A stretch of 64,000 nucleotides of DNA from Rehmannia glutinosa (taxonomy: Eukaryota > Streptophyta > Magnoliopsida > Lamiales > Orobanchaceae). The DNA lies in contig CM071935.1 of assembly GCA_016081115.2 (NCBI GenBank), positions 23,168,653 to 23,232,652 on the forward strand, in the 5' to 3' direction. Below are positions 46,673 to 57,850 of this stretch, one piece after another. Under the pieces are notes generated by a model. The model was not told the origin of the DNA. It saw only the letters and a list, made by a program, of their open reading frames with translations, and searched no databases. How positions within the stretch are numbered: the first letter of the stretch is position 1; the number at the start of each line of letters is the position of its first letter. Made by a program: the position numbers and the translations under genes.

Positions 46673-46896
46673 TGCTGCTGTCCACCCCTTCATGTATTTT
46701 ACCATGTAAATACATTTTATGTTAGTCTTCTATAATAAATCCGTAAATTCTCTATTTTTTGCGTAGACATAGATGGTTGCTCTGATATACATTTTATGTT
46801 AGTCTTCTATAATAAATCCGTAAATTCTCTGTGAATGCACTATCTGTATGTATCTTTGCTATTTACATTTTGAATGTTTTAAGTTTTGGCATCATC

Positions 46897-46909
46897 AAAA
46901 AGGGGGAAA
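46897..46909 (+). promoter_or_regulatory. Sirevirus polypurine tract
   Basis: AAAAAGGGGGAAA ends one base before the 3' LTR (TGTTGGG at 46911). It primes second-strand DNA synthesis. Confidence 0.9.
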
Positions 46910-46910
46910 T

Positions 46911-48470
46911 TGTTGGGAAATTTATTGTTTAGATTTTGATGAATGCCAAGTAAAACTTAGAATAGGAAGTTGGCACCCCATTTTCGTTGTAAACTGCATT
47001 GTAATAAATAGGGCTGGTCAAGCTGAGTTAAATCAGCTATGCCTAAACATGCAAGAAGACAACCGGAGACTAGAAGGAAGACTCATTGCAAGATGACTAA
47101 GTATGGCAAAGAAGAGAAGACGGAACTCGATCAAGGAGCGGTGAGATGCGGTGAGTAGAGTATCATCAAGTCAACACAAGATAGCCAAGTCTCAAGTTGA
47201 AGTGATGAAGAGTCATCCATGATTGGAAGTCGACTCTAAGTCACCTGGGAAAACAAGGAAATGCAATCAAGTCGAGATAATCGAAGAGAGATCTGTTGCC
47301 GTAAATCAAGGGAATTACTTAAACAAGTAATACCTCCATACTACCTTTCTCGAAGTGCTCAGTCCCGAAGCGTGCAAAAGGAATGAACCAATGGGAAGCA
47401 TCGCACCATGTCGAACACCGAAAAGTCAAGAACAATTCATACGAGGAAGTGGCAATTCCAAGGATCGCAACAAGACAAGCCAACGACCACAAGTGACTTT
47501 CAAAAATAAGCCTATCTCTTCAACGGGCGATTTTTGAAAGATCACTATAAAAGGCCGAGGAATGACTCGAGAAAAGGTTACTCGAACCACGAACATTCAA
47601 GAAAACATTTGAATCAGAACGAAAAATATTCTCAAATCATTCAAGATTAATCCTCAAGCCTACATTACGAAGAAAATCAATCCAACACTCACCTGTGAAG
47701 GAAAGATAACTTCAATCAGTTGAAGAGAAAATTGTTAAAGAATCAAGGGGTCTACATTCCACGGAGGATTGTAGGAAGGTTCAAGGTCGAACCAGTCTCA
47801 AGTTTTTGGGGGGCTTCGTGATCAAATCCAAAGAGCTTGAGCAAGTGGGATGTAGTAGCAAGGCAGCTGCCCTGTGAAGAAGCTGAGTCGTACGAGAAGC
47901 CGGTGCGTGACCAAGGAATCTCCAGATCGAGTCCCAAAGGATCAAGTCGTTTGTGTGATCAAGACTTGTATCCGGACCGTTAACACTGTGATATCTTGAT
48001 CAATACTTAGTGGATTCCTCCAGGAGTTGGAGAAGAGAGGAGTAGAAGAATTACCCCATCTTCGAACCTCTATAAAAACTTATCGTGTCATTTACATTTC
48101 AGCACTTTAATTCATGCACTTTATTTATTTAATCTTCTATTTGATAAATTTGCTATCCACTTGATAATCTCTAAGTACTAAAACCAAGTATTAAATCAAT
48201 ACTAAACCAAATTTAAGGGTGTAAAGTCTTCCGCTGAAAACAAATCACAGTCGAGTTAAGTCTTTAGTCAAAACAGTTGAGTTATTCCATCAACAGCTCA
48301 GTCGAGTCTGTTGAGTAACTAACTCTTTGATTAACTAACTTAGTTTGTCCATCAAGGACTCATTTGTGAAGTATTAACTCTGTATATTTAAAAGGACTAA
48401 ATCGAAAAGTTGGTAAGGTTTATTCAACGCCCCCTTCTAAACCTTACACTCACACCCCTTGGGACCTACA
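46911..48470 (+). repeat. Sirevirus 3' LTR (1560 bp)
   Basis: It pairs with 34408-35963 and has a TATAAAAGG motif at 47546-47554. It is directly followed by the CTGTT target duplication and the resumed Athila frame. Confidence 0.95.
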
Positions 48471-48475
48471 CTGTT

Positions 48476-50090
48476 CTCGGTCAAAAGAGGGAAAAATTGT
48501 TCAGATCCATCTACTATGCGAGTAGAACGTTGGATAGTGCTCAACAGAATTACACCACAACCGAGAAGGAGATGTTGGCGATTGTATTCGCATTTGATAA
48601 GTTCCGATCATACTTGATTGGGACGAAAATGATTGTGCACACCGACCATGCGGCCATCAAATACCTATTTGATAAGAAGGATGCAAAACCAAGGTTGATT
48701 CGGTGGATCTTATTATTGCAAGAGTTTGATGTAGAAATCAAGGATCGGAAAGGATGTGTGAATGTGGTGGCAGACCACTTATCTCGAATAGAAAATCACG
48801 AAGGAGCACAAGGAAGCACGGGATTAATAAAAGAGGAATTTCCTGATGAACGATTACTCATGTTTGAGGCAAAGTTTCCATGGTACGCGGACTTTGTCAA
48901 CTACTTGGCTGCAGGAGTTCTACCTCCGGATCTATCGTCGTATCAAAAGAAGAAGTTCTTACATGATGTAAAGTTCTACATGTGGGATGACCCACTACTC
49001 TTTAAGAGGTGCGCGGACAAAATCATAAGAAGATGCGTACCTCAAGAAGAATGGGAGGGAGTCCTACAACAGTGTCATTCCGCAACCCTCTGGCGGACAT
49101 TTTGGCCCAACTCGCACCGCAACGAAGGTATTGCAAAGTGGGCTATATTGGCCCACTTTATTTAATGATTGTTATTTGTTTGTGCAACAATGTGACAGAT
49201 GTCAGCGAATGGGCAACATTTCAAGGAGACATGAGATGCCAATGACAAATGTAATTGAAGTCGAATTGTTCGATGTGTGGGGGATTGATTTTATGGGCCC
49301 ATTTCCATCATCTTCGGGTTATCAATATATTTTACTCGCAGTGGAATATGTATCCCGTTGGGTAGAGGTGATTCCTTCCAAAACAAATGATGCTCAAGTT
49401 GTAATGCGTTTCCTTAAGAAAAATATATTTACTAGATTCGGCACTCCAAGAGCTTTAATTAGTGATGGAGGGTCGTATTTTGTAAATAAATTGATGAGCA
49501 ACTTGTTGGCAAAATATGGGGTGAAACATTAAGTTGCATTGGCCTATCACCCGCAAGCCAATGGACAAGCAAAAGTGGTTAACAGGGAGATCAAACAAAT
49601 CCTTGAAAAGACGGTGAACATCAACCGAAAATATTGGGCGTTAAAATTGGATGATGCTCTGTGGGCATACCGGACAGCATATAAGACACCGTTGGGCACA
49701 TCCCCCTATCAACTTGTTTTTGGAAAATCGTGTCACTTACCGGTGGAGTTGGAACACAAAGCATTTTGGGCGGTCAAGAAGTTAAATATGGATTTTCAAA
49801 AAGCCGGCGAAGATAGGTTGCTCCATTTGAATCAGATGGAAGAGTATTGAATCAGATGGAGATCAAATAATATGTTTTTGTATAATTCACGCCTTAAATT
49901 TTTCCCTGGAAAACTCAAGTCTAAGTGGTCGGGGCCATTTGTGATCAAGAAGGTATTGAATCCTCCCGGAGTTTTAGAATTACTGACAAAAGACGGTGAA
50001 ACCTTCATGGTAAACGGTCAGAGGATTAAGCATTACTTCCACCGAGGTAACCAAGAGGAGGTGACTTCTATCTCTTTGCGAGACCCGTAA
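48476..50090 (+). pseudogene. Athila RNase H (rest) and integrase
   Basis: It resumes directly after the CTGTT copy with LGQKREKLFRSIYYASRTLD, TTEKEMLAIVFAFDKFRSYL and HTDHAAIKYLF (RNase H). Integrase follows after a frameshift near 49090: CDRCQRMGNI zinc-binding Cys pair, GIDFMGPFP and LISDGGSYF (catalytic Asp residues), a stop after GVKH, then YHPQANGQAKVVNREIKQIL with the catalytic Glu. The C-terminal block SRLKFFPGKLKSKWSGPFVI ends at 50090 after a small loss near 49850. Confidence 0.9.
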
Positions 50091-50138
50091 TGGAACAACG
50101 GACAGGCGTCAAGCTAAAGACGTTAAATATAGCGCTTG

Positions 50139-50154
50139 TTGGGAGGCAACCCAA
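50139..50154 (+). other. Short conserved hairpin after Athila integrase
   Basis: TTGGGAGGCAACCCAA can fold with a 5-bp stem. The words GTTGGGAGGCAACCC are, as I recall, strongly conserved at this place in Athila-like elements of many plants. The role is unknown. Confidence 0.6.
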
Positions 50155-50296
50155 TGGTTTTTCGTGTGGATTTCATTTCTTGTGTGTTTTTGTTTCAATT
50201 TTGTGTGATTTGTGTGATTTGGTATGTGTGTTTTGTTTTAATTTGTGTGATTTGTATGTTATTTGAAAAAAAAAAAGGGTTACTTACGAATGGTCG

Positions 50297-50484
50297 GTAT
50301 GCACGGGTAGCCCGTGCCATGGGCACTACCCGTGCGTACCTGGAAGGAAATTGAGCATGCTTCGGCATCACACACGGGTTACCCGTGCGCCTAGCGCATG
50401 ACCCGTGTGTGTCTGCAGGGAGGGAATTTTTCTACGGCATAGCGCACGGGTTACCCGTGCGCCGTCACACCACCCGTGCGCCTT
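50297..50484. repeat. Three GC-rich hairpin modules in the Athila 3' region
   Basis: Modules at about 50297-50339, 50369-50412 and 50442-50482 each read (G/C)CACGGGT(A/T)(G/A)CCCGTGC, a spacer, then ACCCGTGCG, and are preceded by (T/A)CGGCAT. They match those in both LTRs. Confidence 0.85.
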
Positions 50485-51128
50485 ACGGGAACCAAGTAAA
50501 ACAGAGCAGTTTAAACACTGCTCTTCCTTCTTTCAACATTACCCAACGCATGCCCCTCCCCATACTTTCAATATCTTCCAAATTTCCTCATGTTTTGAAC
50601 CAAATTCTCCCATTTAATCACTACCCCATCACATTAGAATATTAGAACTACATTTTGCCTTGAAATCTAGTTGGATTGAAGAAATTTGAAAAAGATAAGC
50701 ACCTAGGGTTCAAATATTCTCTTTGAGTTAAACTTCGAGAATTTCGGTAAGAACCTCGTTTTCCCTTGTGAATTTCTTGTCAATTATGTAATGGGGATCA
50801 TGATTAGTGCTTGTTTTGATATTTTTGCTATGAATTGTATGAATTACTCTTTGAGGCAAATTATCAAACACTTTGTGAGCTTGTGTACTTGAGGTGAATT
50901 TGAATGAAATATTGATGAATAAGGCATGACCAATGATTGTTTGAGCTTGTAGTTAATAATTTTCTAGTATGGCCATAATTCTTACTTGCTTGGGGTTAGT
51001 TGATCGATCAAAGTGAAGTCGGGAAGTGAATTTGCATCACCTCATATTTTAGCTTCAATCCCCTACTTTGTTGTTGCCATTGATGATATTGGGATGCTAA
51101 TGGAATTTATTTCAGGTACAAATCCTTC

Positions 51129-51855
51129 ATGGATGAGAGAAGGAATCCCCAGGGTGGAAGGAGACGTGTGCGCGGAGCGGCCCAAAGAAACGAGGCACTG
51201 CAAGAAGTAGACCTAAACAGTCCCGCAGCATATGGTGTGGTATTGACAAGTGCGAACGACATAGAGAGGTGGAATCGCTTAGTTGGTCGCCAAGTAACTC
51301 CATCCCGATACGCCAATGATGATTGCACCCACACTTTAGGGATACATGAGGACGTTTGGCGTCTTTTTGCAAAGGTTGGGTGGACTAATTTTATGAGCCG
51401 CAGGTGGCCAACATTCAAGCGATACACGTTGGAATTTTTGAGTACCGTTGAGTACCGAATTATAGAGGCTATTGATGCAAGAAAGAGGCGCCGAGTTCAA
51501 GGTTTCCCGGATGAGGAAGATATGGTCGCGGAGGAAGAGGAGCTACGGAGAAGAGAAATGGGGGTGGAACCTCCTCTCCCTCAACTTGGATATGACATCC
51601 CCGAGTCCCCACACGGCGGTGCTTACCCCCGACGCTCACATAGCAGGGATCGTCCCAGTACATCTCATGGTGGCGACTCCCAGCGCGGTAATGATTTTCA
51701 GGATATGCTATTTTGCATTTGGGGAGGACTTGCGTCGTCAAGGAGACGAGTTAAGGCAACAAGGGGAGGATTTGAGGCAGCATCGGGCTGATTTTCTCGT
51801 GTTCCGCGAGAACTATGACCGGCGTTCCGAGGAGACGTGGCAAGTGCTCCAATAG
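51129..51855 (+). pseudogene. Athila third ORF (env-like position)
   Basis: About 220 codons, with a likely frame change near 51700 giving a longer end rich in RRQGDELRQQGEDLRQHRAD-type heptads (coiled coil). The block DVWRLFAKVGWTNFMSRRWP then TLEFLSTVEY matches the plant-transposon protein often found after Athila pol. Upstream, ATTTATTTCAG|GTACAAATCC is a good 3' splice site 15 bases before the ATG, so expression from a spliced mRNA is plausible. No membrane span is visible, so an envelope role is unproven. Confidence 0.7.
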
Positions 51856-51899
51856 TTACAAATGTGGCATATTTCACAAGGCCACTTTCCACCACCTCC

Positions 51900-53369
51900 T
51901 CCGCAGTGATTCAGGTATACCCCCACTTTTTGTTATTGAAATTCTATTTTTCCCCTTAGGACAATATAATTTCATTCAAGTTTGGGGGGAGAGATAGCAT
52001 TTTAATATTCGAAAAGTGTGGATACGAAAAAAAAAATCTTGCATTTTGTGTTTTCATATAGCTGCATATAGAGCATTTTAGGTTGCATTGCATTAGAGCA
52101 CGTTTATGGCTTTAGCACGTCTATTGCTTTCTTAGTGGTTAGAGAGTGAGTTGACCTGGCTTGTTGCAACTTGTTATTTGTGTGGTGATTTTGGAAGATT
52201 TGTATTATTGGAATTGGATGATGAGTATGAGTTGATTGAGCCTTGAATAGATAACATTGATCATGTTAATATGAAAACTTGGTTTGATGCTTTGAATTGC
52301 ATATTGACAAGCCTGTGAGCTTTGAGCCTTTATTGCTTATATCTTGGGCAGTCTTGTTGTGATTTGAGGGTATCATTCATGTTGTCAGAATTCTAGAACT
52401 TGCTCGGGTATCTCTGTCGAGGCCACATGTTGTATGCAAATTGTGAATGTGATAAAAGGCCATCTTTGCTAGCCTTTCAAGCTTTTTGCTGTCCTAAAGA
52501 TGATGAAATTACTAGTTAGCCAAGTTGAGCCTATTGCCTATTCCTTTGATAACCACAAGATTTAAGCTTTGAACTTCATAGATCCGTCACCCTAAACTCG
52601 AGTGTATAACGTTGAGTAAAGGGAATGAATGGAGTTGAAGGAGTGGGAATTGAAGAGTGAGATAATGGGCATAATTGGTTGATTAGATCCGAAGAGGAAG
52701 AAAAGGAGATGTAAAAGAAGAGTTGAAAATTCACAAGTAAAAAAAAAATATCAATGATATAATGTGAATATTCATAGAAACAAACTTGGGGGCGAAGGAT
52801 TGTAATTTAAGGCGATTCGCAAAAGAAAGAAAGAAAGAGATGGAAATAAGGAAAGTTGATAAAAATAAGGGAAGATTGGAGTAGCATATGGAACTATTAT
52901 GAAGAAGATTGATATGCTCACCAGTTATATGCTCGAGTTTGAGTCACTTTGTCCAAAATTTCCTACCCTAACCAAAGAGCCTTCATTACAACCAAATAAG
53001 AAAGTCCTTTTTGATTCACGAAGTGCATACATTCTAGTGGCGGAGATATGAGACGAATTGCAAGCTTATGGTAATTTTACGACATTGAATTGATTCGAGC
53101 GTAAACACGTCCCATATTCTCGTGAGATGAGAGTATACACATAACTTCGAGAGTTGGAATTCAGAGCATTTCACTTTGTTTTACTTGAGGCGTGCTCTTT
53201 GATCAGATATTTGAGGCTTGATTGGGTTGTTGCTCAACATTCATGACGAACAATATGGATCTTCTTTTAGGTCCTTTGTGTGCGCTTTTATTCTTATCTC
53301 CCTGTTGTGCTTTATCGTGTTTTCAAAATTGTTGATCGGGACGGTCAACAGTTTAAGTTTGGGGGATTT
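51900..53369. other. Athila 3' non-coding region with polypurine tract at its end
   Basis: The region has no gene. The tract AAGTTTGGGGGATTT at about 53355-53369 abuts the 3' LTR. A near copy, AAGTTTGGGGGGAGAGA, lies at 51979-51995, and a weaker one at about 52784. The remainder is AT-rich. Confidence 0.7.
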
Positions 53370-54889
53370 TGATAGGTGTGAGTTTTGCATTAATTTTGGA
53401 GCATATTTATGACTATAATGATGGGTAAACATGCATATAGTCGTGTAAAATGTTACGTATTCACTCCTTGTGGAAAAGATATTACAATTTGCTTGTTTTA
53501 TAGGAATTTCATGATATTTGAAGCAAATTGAGTACAAATATGAACCTTGCAAAGTGGAAACATTGAGAATGGAGTGAGTATACGAAAAGTGAAGCTTGAA
53601 GGAGCGGAAGATGAGCGTATAAGAAGAATACAGAGAGCACACGGGTTGGGCGTGCCATAGGCACCACCCGTGTGCCCCTGAAGAAAGGTTGTCTGAGGCT
53701 ACGGCATGGCGCACGGGTAGCCCGTGCTCACACGCACCACCCGTGCGCCACGGTGAATTGCAATATCCATACGGCATCACGCACGGGTAGCCGTGCAAGG
53801 GCACACGACCGTGCGTGTTTGGTGAAAATCAAAGGCTTCGCTACGGGTAACGCACGGGTAGCCCGTGCGGGCGCACGACTGTGCGTCTTACTGAATCCCA
53901 TGTCTGCAAAGATCTTGCCCTAAACTTGAAAGTGGGTATAAAAAGGCTTTTTGGGGGGCGTACACAAAGACATTCTGGCATTTTTTGGGATCTACAACAC
54001 AAGACAAGAGTATATTCTTGGAAGAAGACATCAAGGGATAATCGGGTTGCATCGGAGCTCAAGGAACGGAGATCATTCGAGAGATTGTCGACTTTCCTAA
54101 GTTTTTCTTGCTTCTCTTGTAGTTTTCATCTTTCATTTTTAGTTGTCATGGCTATGAACAATTTATATATGGATTGTTTAGAAATAATGTGTGGCTAAAC
54201 TCTTTAGATTTTCGGGTTTTGGAAGTAGATTAATGAACTCTTGTTGGATGTTTTAATTCTAGTTGAAGTTATTATCTTGAAGCCTATTTGAGTATTTTGA
54301 GCTTATTCTTTTTTTATCAATTGATCAATGATTTAACTTGTTGGATATATTGATTCATAATTCGAGAGATGAGTTTCAATATTAGATCTTGAGTACTCAA
54401 CACAAATATTTGCATGAATCGAGAGGTTTGTAAATATATGTGAAGACATTTGATCTTTTGAACTTTTGGGAGTTGAGTACTTCGTGTTTAGTAGAGATGC
54501 TAGCATAAGTATTTCAATCTACATTTTATAGGCATCTCGAGAGGGAGGATACAATATCTTTGTGATCGTCTTATAGGAATATTGATAATAACTTGGCTTG
54601 GATTAAATCGTACAATAAGAGGGTCGTTAGTCGAAACCTTAACTCGGAAATCCATTTCATCTTCTTGATACTTCTATCAATTGTGTTATCTTAATTTTGT
54701 GTTTTAGTAGTCCAACTTGTCGTAATCTCACAACAACAATCATTAAATTCCGATTGTCTAAATAAAAATAAATCTATCTTAGTTCAATGCTTAGTACACA
54801 AATTTATTAGTCTCCGTGGATACGACCTTGCTACCCTATTCTATAAACTACACCGTACACTTGCGGTGAAGCTAAAAATAAGGCGAACA
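53370..54889 (+). repeat. Athila 3' LTR (1520 bp)
   Basis: Pairs with 28767-30297. The four hairpin modules lie at 53636-53887, several with missing single C or G bases compared with the 5' copy. It is directly followed by the CCAAC target duplication and the rest of the Argonaute exon. Confidence 0.95.
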
Positions 54890-54906
54890 CCAACACAACA
54901 GTTGAT

Positions 54907-55639
54907 GTAAGCTCATCTGTTGTTTCTTTGAGAGTGTTACTATTCAGCTGCATAAAATTGTAGCTTCAGGAATTTTATTGCAGTTTGCAATTTCTTCTTA
55001 ATTACATGCAAACATGCTGCTAGTATTTGCTGGTTAGCTTTATAAAGAATTGGCCAAATTTATTCTACCTGTCTCATTGAGATATCTCTTGTCATGTGCT
55101 ACATTAGACACTCTGTGTTCTGGCAATTGAATTGCTGTCAGCCTGTGAGATAATATTACTACCATGTACTAGTATCAAGGACAATGCCACTATGCTTTCA
55201 AGGTTATATGAATAGCTTTTTCTTAAAAAAATAAAAATAAGAAAACTGGGGAGGGGGCATTGGGTGTTCTGTCACGAAATGTAAGAAATGTGGTGTTTCC
55301 TATTTCAATTCTGTTAGCAGTGTATCTCCTGCATTCATCAGTGATAATGAAAAAATGTTGATACCATTAAAAAGCATGAAACAAAAGTTTGTTTTGTTGA
55401 CTGACATTAACTGAGAAACATCAAACATGCTAAACTTTACTTTCTTACTATGTAAAGATTCGCCAGAAATATGTAAGTTGATCCTTGATATTGTGCTATT
55501 TGAAAAATCTCTGCGTCATATGTTTTGAAAATTTTCCCTGAACTGTGTGTTTTTGAGTCAGAATTCATATTCAATATACTGGTAACAGATAAATTCTTAT
55601 ATTGAAAAAATAGGACAGGAAAATACAGCACAGAAAGTT

Positions 55640-55694
<55 letters not shown>

Positions 55695-56110
55695 TGAGCT
55701 GAGTGAATAAATACGGAATGCAGTGACTTAGCTCCCAATTGACATTAGACTCATCATATTCTGGAAATGCTAATAAATACATAATTCTTTTATCTAACAG
55801 TTGATGACTTAAACAAAAAAGTATCTCTTCTAGATTGTAGGATCAAGCTAGTATTGATGTTTTATATACGCCTTCTTTTGTGAGCTATATTACATTTGAT
55901 CATTGAAACTATTTATTTTCGTTTACACCCTTTTCTGGTGTAGCCTTTCTTTTCGACGCTGCTCTCAGGTGTTTTTGTCATGCTTGGAATTAAATTTGTT
56001 AAATTTTTACATATTTCGTTTCCTTTATGGCCTAATCAGTTAAATATGTCATCTGACACTATTTGGCTTTCTTTTCCCTAATCAACTAACACATTGATAA
56101 CATCGTACAG
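54907..56110. other. CACTA interior, intron-like, with (CT)n at 55644-55691
   Basis: Starts at the GT donor of the split Argonaute exon. No further Argonaute exon was found. A pure (CT)n run of about 24 repeats occupies 55644-55691. The sequence just before 56111 ends in ACAG, the acceptor of the captured bZIP exon. Confidence 0.6.
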
Positions 56111-56752
56111 GATTTTGGCAAATCGGCAATCTGCTGCTCGATCAAAAGAGAGAAAGGCGCGCTATGTCTGAACTGGAGAGGAAAGTTCAGACCCTTCAAA
56201 CTGAGGCAACAACTCTCTCTGCACAACTGACACTGTTCCAGGTATATATATTGTGTGAATGTGCGATCATCAGATTATCTCGTACCAACTTAAGTCATAT
56301 CCCTGTCTTATTTTAGATGGAATGTATTCTTTTTTTCCTGTACTAATTTTAATAAAAAGGAAAATGTTATAAACTTAAAAAATGTTATAAACTTAAGTCC
56401 TATGCTTGTCTGCCTTTCTTGTACACACACTATAGTGGTGTTGGATTTTTTTTTTTTCTAATCATGTTAGATTTTTCCTTTCAAAAACATGTATTTGATG
56501 CTTTTCACTCAAATTTTGTCTCTTTAAGAGAGATACAACAGGGCTGAGTAATGAGAATACAGAGCTTAAGCTTCGGTTGCAAGCCATGGAACAGCAAGCT
56601 CAGTTACGTGATGGTATGTCGTAGCAGATAACTAATCATGAGTATTTCTTTTCACAATTTTATTTATTTAGTAACCAGAGTATTTTGCTGTACAAAATAC
56701 GCAGCACTTAACGAAGCACTGAAGCAGGAAGTAGAAAGACTCAGAATCGCCT
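56111..56752 (+). pseudogene. Captured group-I bZIP transcription factor fragment, three exons
   Basis: Exon 1 (56111-56241) reads ILANRQSAARSKERKARY, the DNA-contact basic region, then after a frameshift at about 56165 ELERKVQTLQTEATTLSAQL, the leucine zipper. Exon 2 (56529-56613) reads RDTTGLSNENTELKLRLQAM. Exon 3 (56705-56752) reads ALNEALKQEVERLRIA. Exon order and splice sites match plant VIP1/bZIP18/bZIP29-type genes. N-terminal exons and the end are missing; the shift in the zipper makes it non-functional. Confidence 0.9.
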
Positions 56753-57029
56753 TCTTTTGGGGTATCTGGAACTATGTATTTCTTTTCATCTTTTTTTGGG
56801 GTATTTTCTGTGGCACTTTGATTTGCCTTCTTTTGTTTCTGGTTTTTACATCATGTTTTGTAGTTGTTGAAATTGCGATTGACAAGCAAACAAATGTTTG
56901 TGTTGAGTTGAAATTCAATGAACAGTATAGTCATTAGCAATTCATGGACCAACTTGGAATGTAATTAGTTATTTTTTATTAATTTTTCATTAATGGCTAA
57001 ATCATTCAACTGTATTTGTATGTTTGTAG

Positions 57030-57101
57030 GCTGAGAATAATGAGCTTCGTGACGATAAACAAAGGTTAAAGGCTGAGTAGGAGAAGCTTGAGCATTTTTG
57101 A
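57030..57101 (+). pseudogene. Captured ILR3-like bHLH fragment
   Basis: After an AG acceptor the frame reads AENNELRDDKQRLKAE, a TAG, then EKLEHF and a stop. This fits the conserved piece after the helix-loop-helix of ILR3/bHLH104/bHLH115-type factors (AEKNELRDEKQRLK). The DNA-binding part is not present. The stop where Lys or Glu is expected shows decay. Confidence 0.7.
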
Positions 57102-57369
57102 AAACTTGAATGACATGAGCTATGTTGATCATATGGATTTTGTTACCGTTAGTTGAATTATATAGTCTTTTTGTTGGTTGATGGAATTGGATTATGAATT
57201 TATAGTTTGTTCTATCGAAAGAAAACTTCGGTACTAGTATTTTTTGTTGGATTTTGGCTATTGGAGATGACTTTAGTATTAATGGAGTTCATGTTTTATT
57301 GGTAGTGAACTTATGATGGTTGCTAGAATTGGAAGTTCATAATGAAATGTTTATTTATATGGTTTTTTT

Positions 57370-57850
57370 GCAGCTTTGCGCCGGTGTCTTTGTGTAAATA
57401 AACAACCATTTTAAAACTGCTTCTAAAAACATTAAGACACCGGTTTTGATGCACTGTCTATTCATCAAAAGACACCGGTTTAAAAACGGTGTCAAATACA
57501 TAAACTTTTAACATCAGGGCCATAGAAAGCGGATATTTTTTCTCTAAGACACCAGTTTAAAACCAGTGTCTTTAAAAGAAAAGACACTGGTTTTAAACCG
57601 GTGTCAAAAAGTTCAGACTTTCAACACCAGTGGCTCTAACGCCGGTTAGTTTATTAATAGACACCTGTTTAAAATCGGTGTCTTTAAAGGAAAAGACACC
57701 GGTTTTAAATCGGTGTCAAAAAGTTAAAACCGGTGTCTTTCAGGGAAAAGACACCGGTTTTAAACCGGTGTGAAAGAGTTCAGACTTTTAACACCAGTGG
57801 CTTTAACACCGGTTGGTTTACTAATAGACACCGGTTTAAAACCCGTGTCT
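57370..57850. repeat. Right subterminal repeat field, ACACCGGTTTTAAACCGGTGT words
   Basis: About twenty copies of GACACCGGTTT or its complement, often paired into perfect palindromes. A longer unit of about 125 bp (GTTCAGACTTT(T/C)AACACCAGTGGCT and following) is repeated at 57609 and 57777. The field is denser and longer than the left one. Confidence 0.9.

Larger units (their letters stand above)
34408..48470 (+). mobile_element. Sirevirus-type Ty1/copia retrotransposon (14.1 kb), TSD CTGTT, nested in Athila
   Basis: Both LTRs start TGTTGGGAAATTT and end GGGACCTACA, with CTGTT on each side (34403-34407, 48471-48475). The Athila RNase H frame continues directly after the second CTGTT. Primer site TGGTATCAGAGC, gag, protease-integrase, RT-RNase H, a long extra region and a polypurine tract follow in copia order. 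The RT wording, long LTRs (about 1.56 kb) and the 5-kb region between pol and the 3' LTR fit the Sirevirus lineage. All ORFs are broken. Confidence 0.95.
28767..54889 (+). mobile_element. Athila-lineage Ty3/gypsy retrotransposon, complete ends, TSD CCAAC
   Basis: The 5' LTR (28767-30297) and 3' LTR (53370-54889) both start TGATAGGTGTGAG and end GGCGAACA. CCAAC lies directly before (28762-28766) and after (54890-54894). The order is primer site, gag, protease, reverse transcriptase, RNase H, integrase, a further ORF and a polypurine tract. Gag and RT wording is typical of Athila. It spans 26.1 kb, or about 12.06 kb without the Sirevirus lodged in RNase H. Several frameshifts and stops make it non-autonomous now. 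Confidence 0.95.

Noticed and set aside
46511..46715. Minus-strand Ser/Phe-rich ORFs
   Set aside because: Complement of the Lys/Glu-rich tail of the Sirevirus extra ORF.
36091..50090. Calling the retroelement ORFs active genes
   Set aside because: Stops, frame changes and the nested insertion interrupt all of them.
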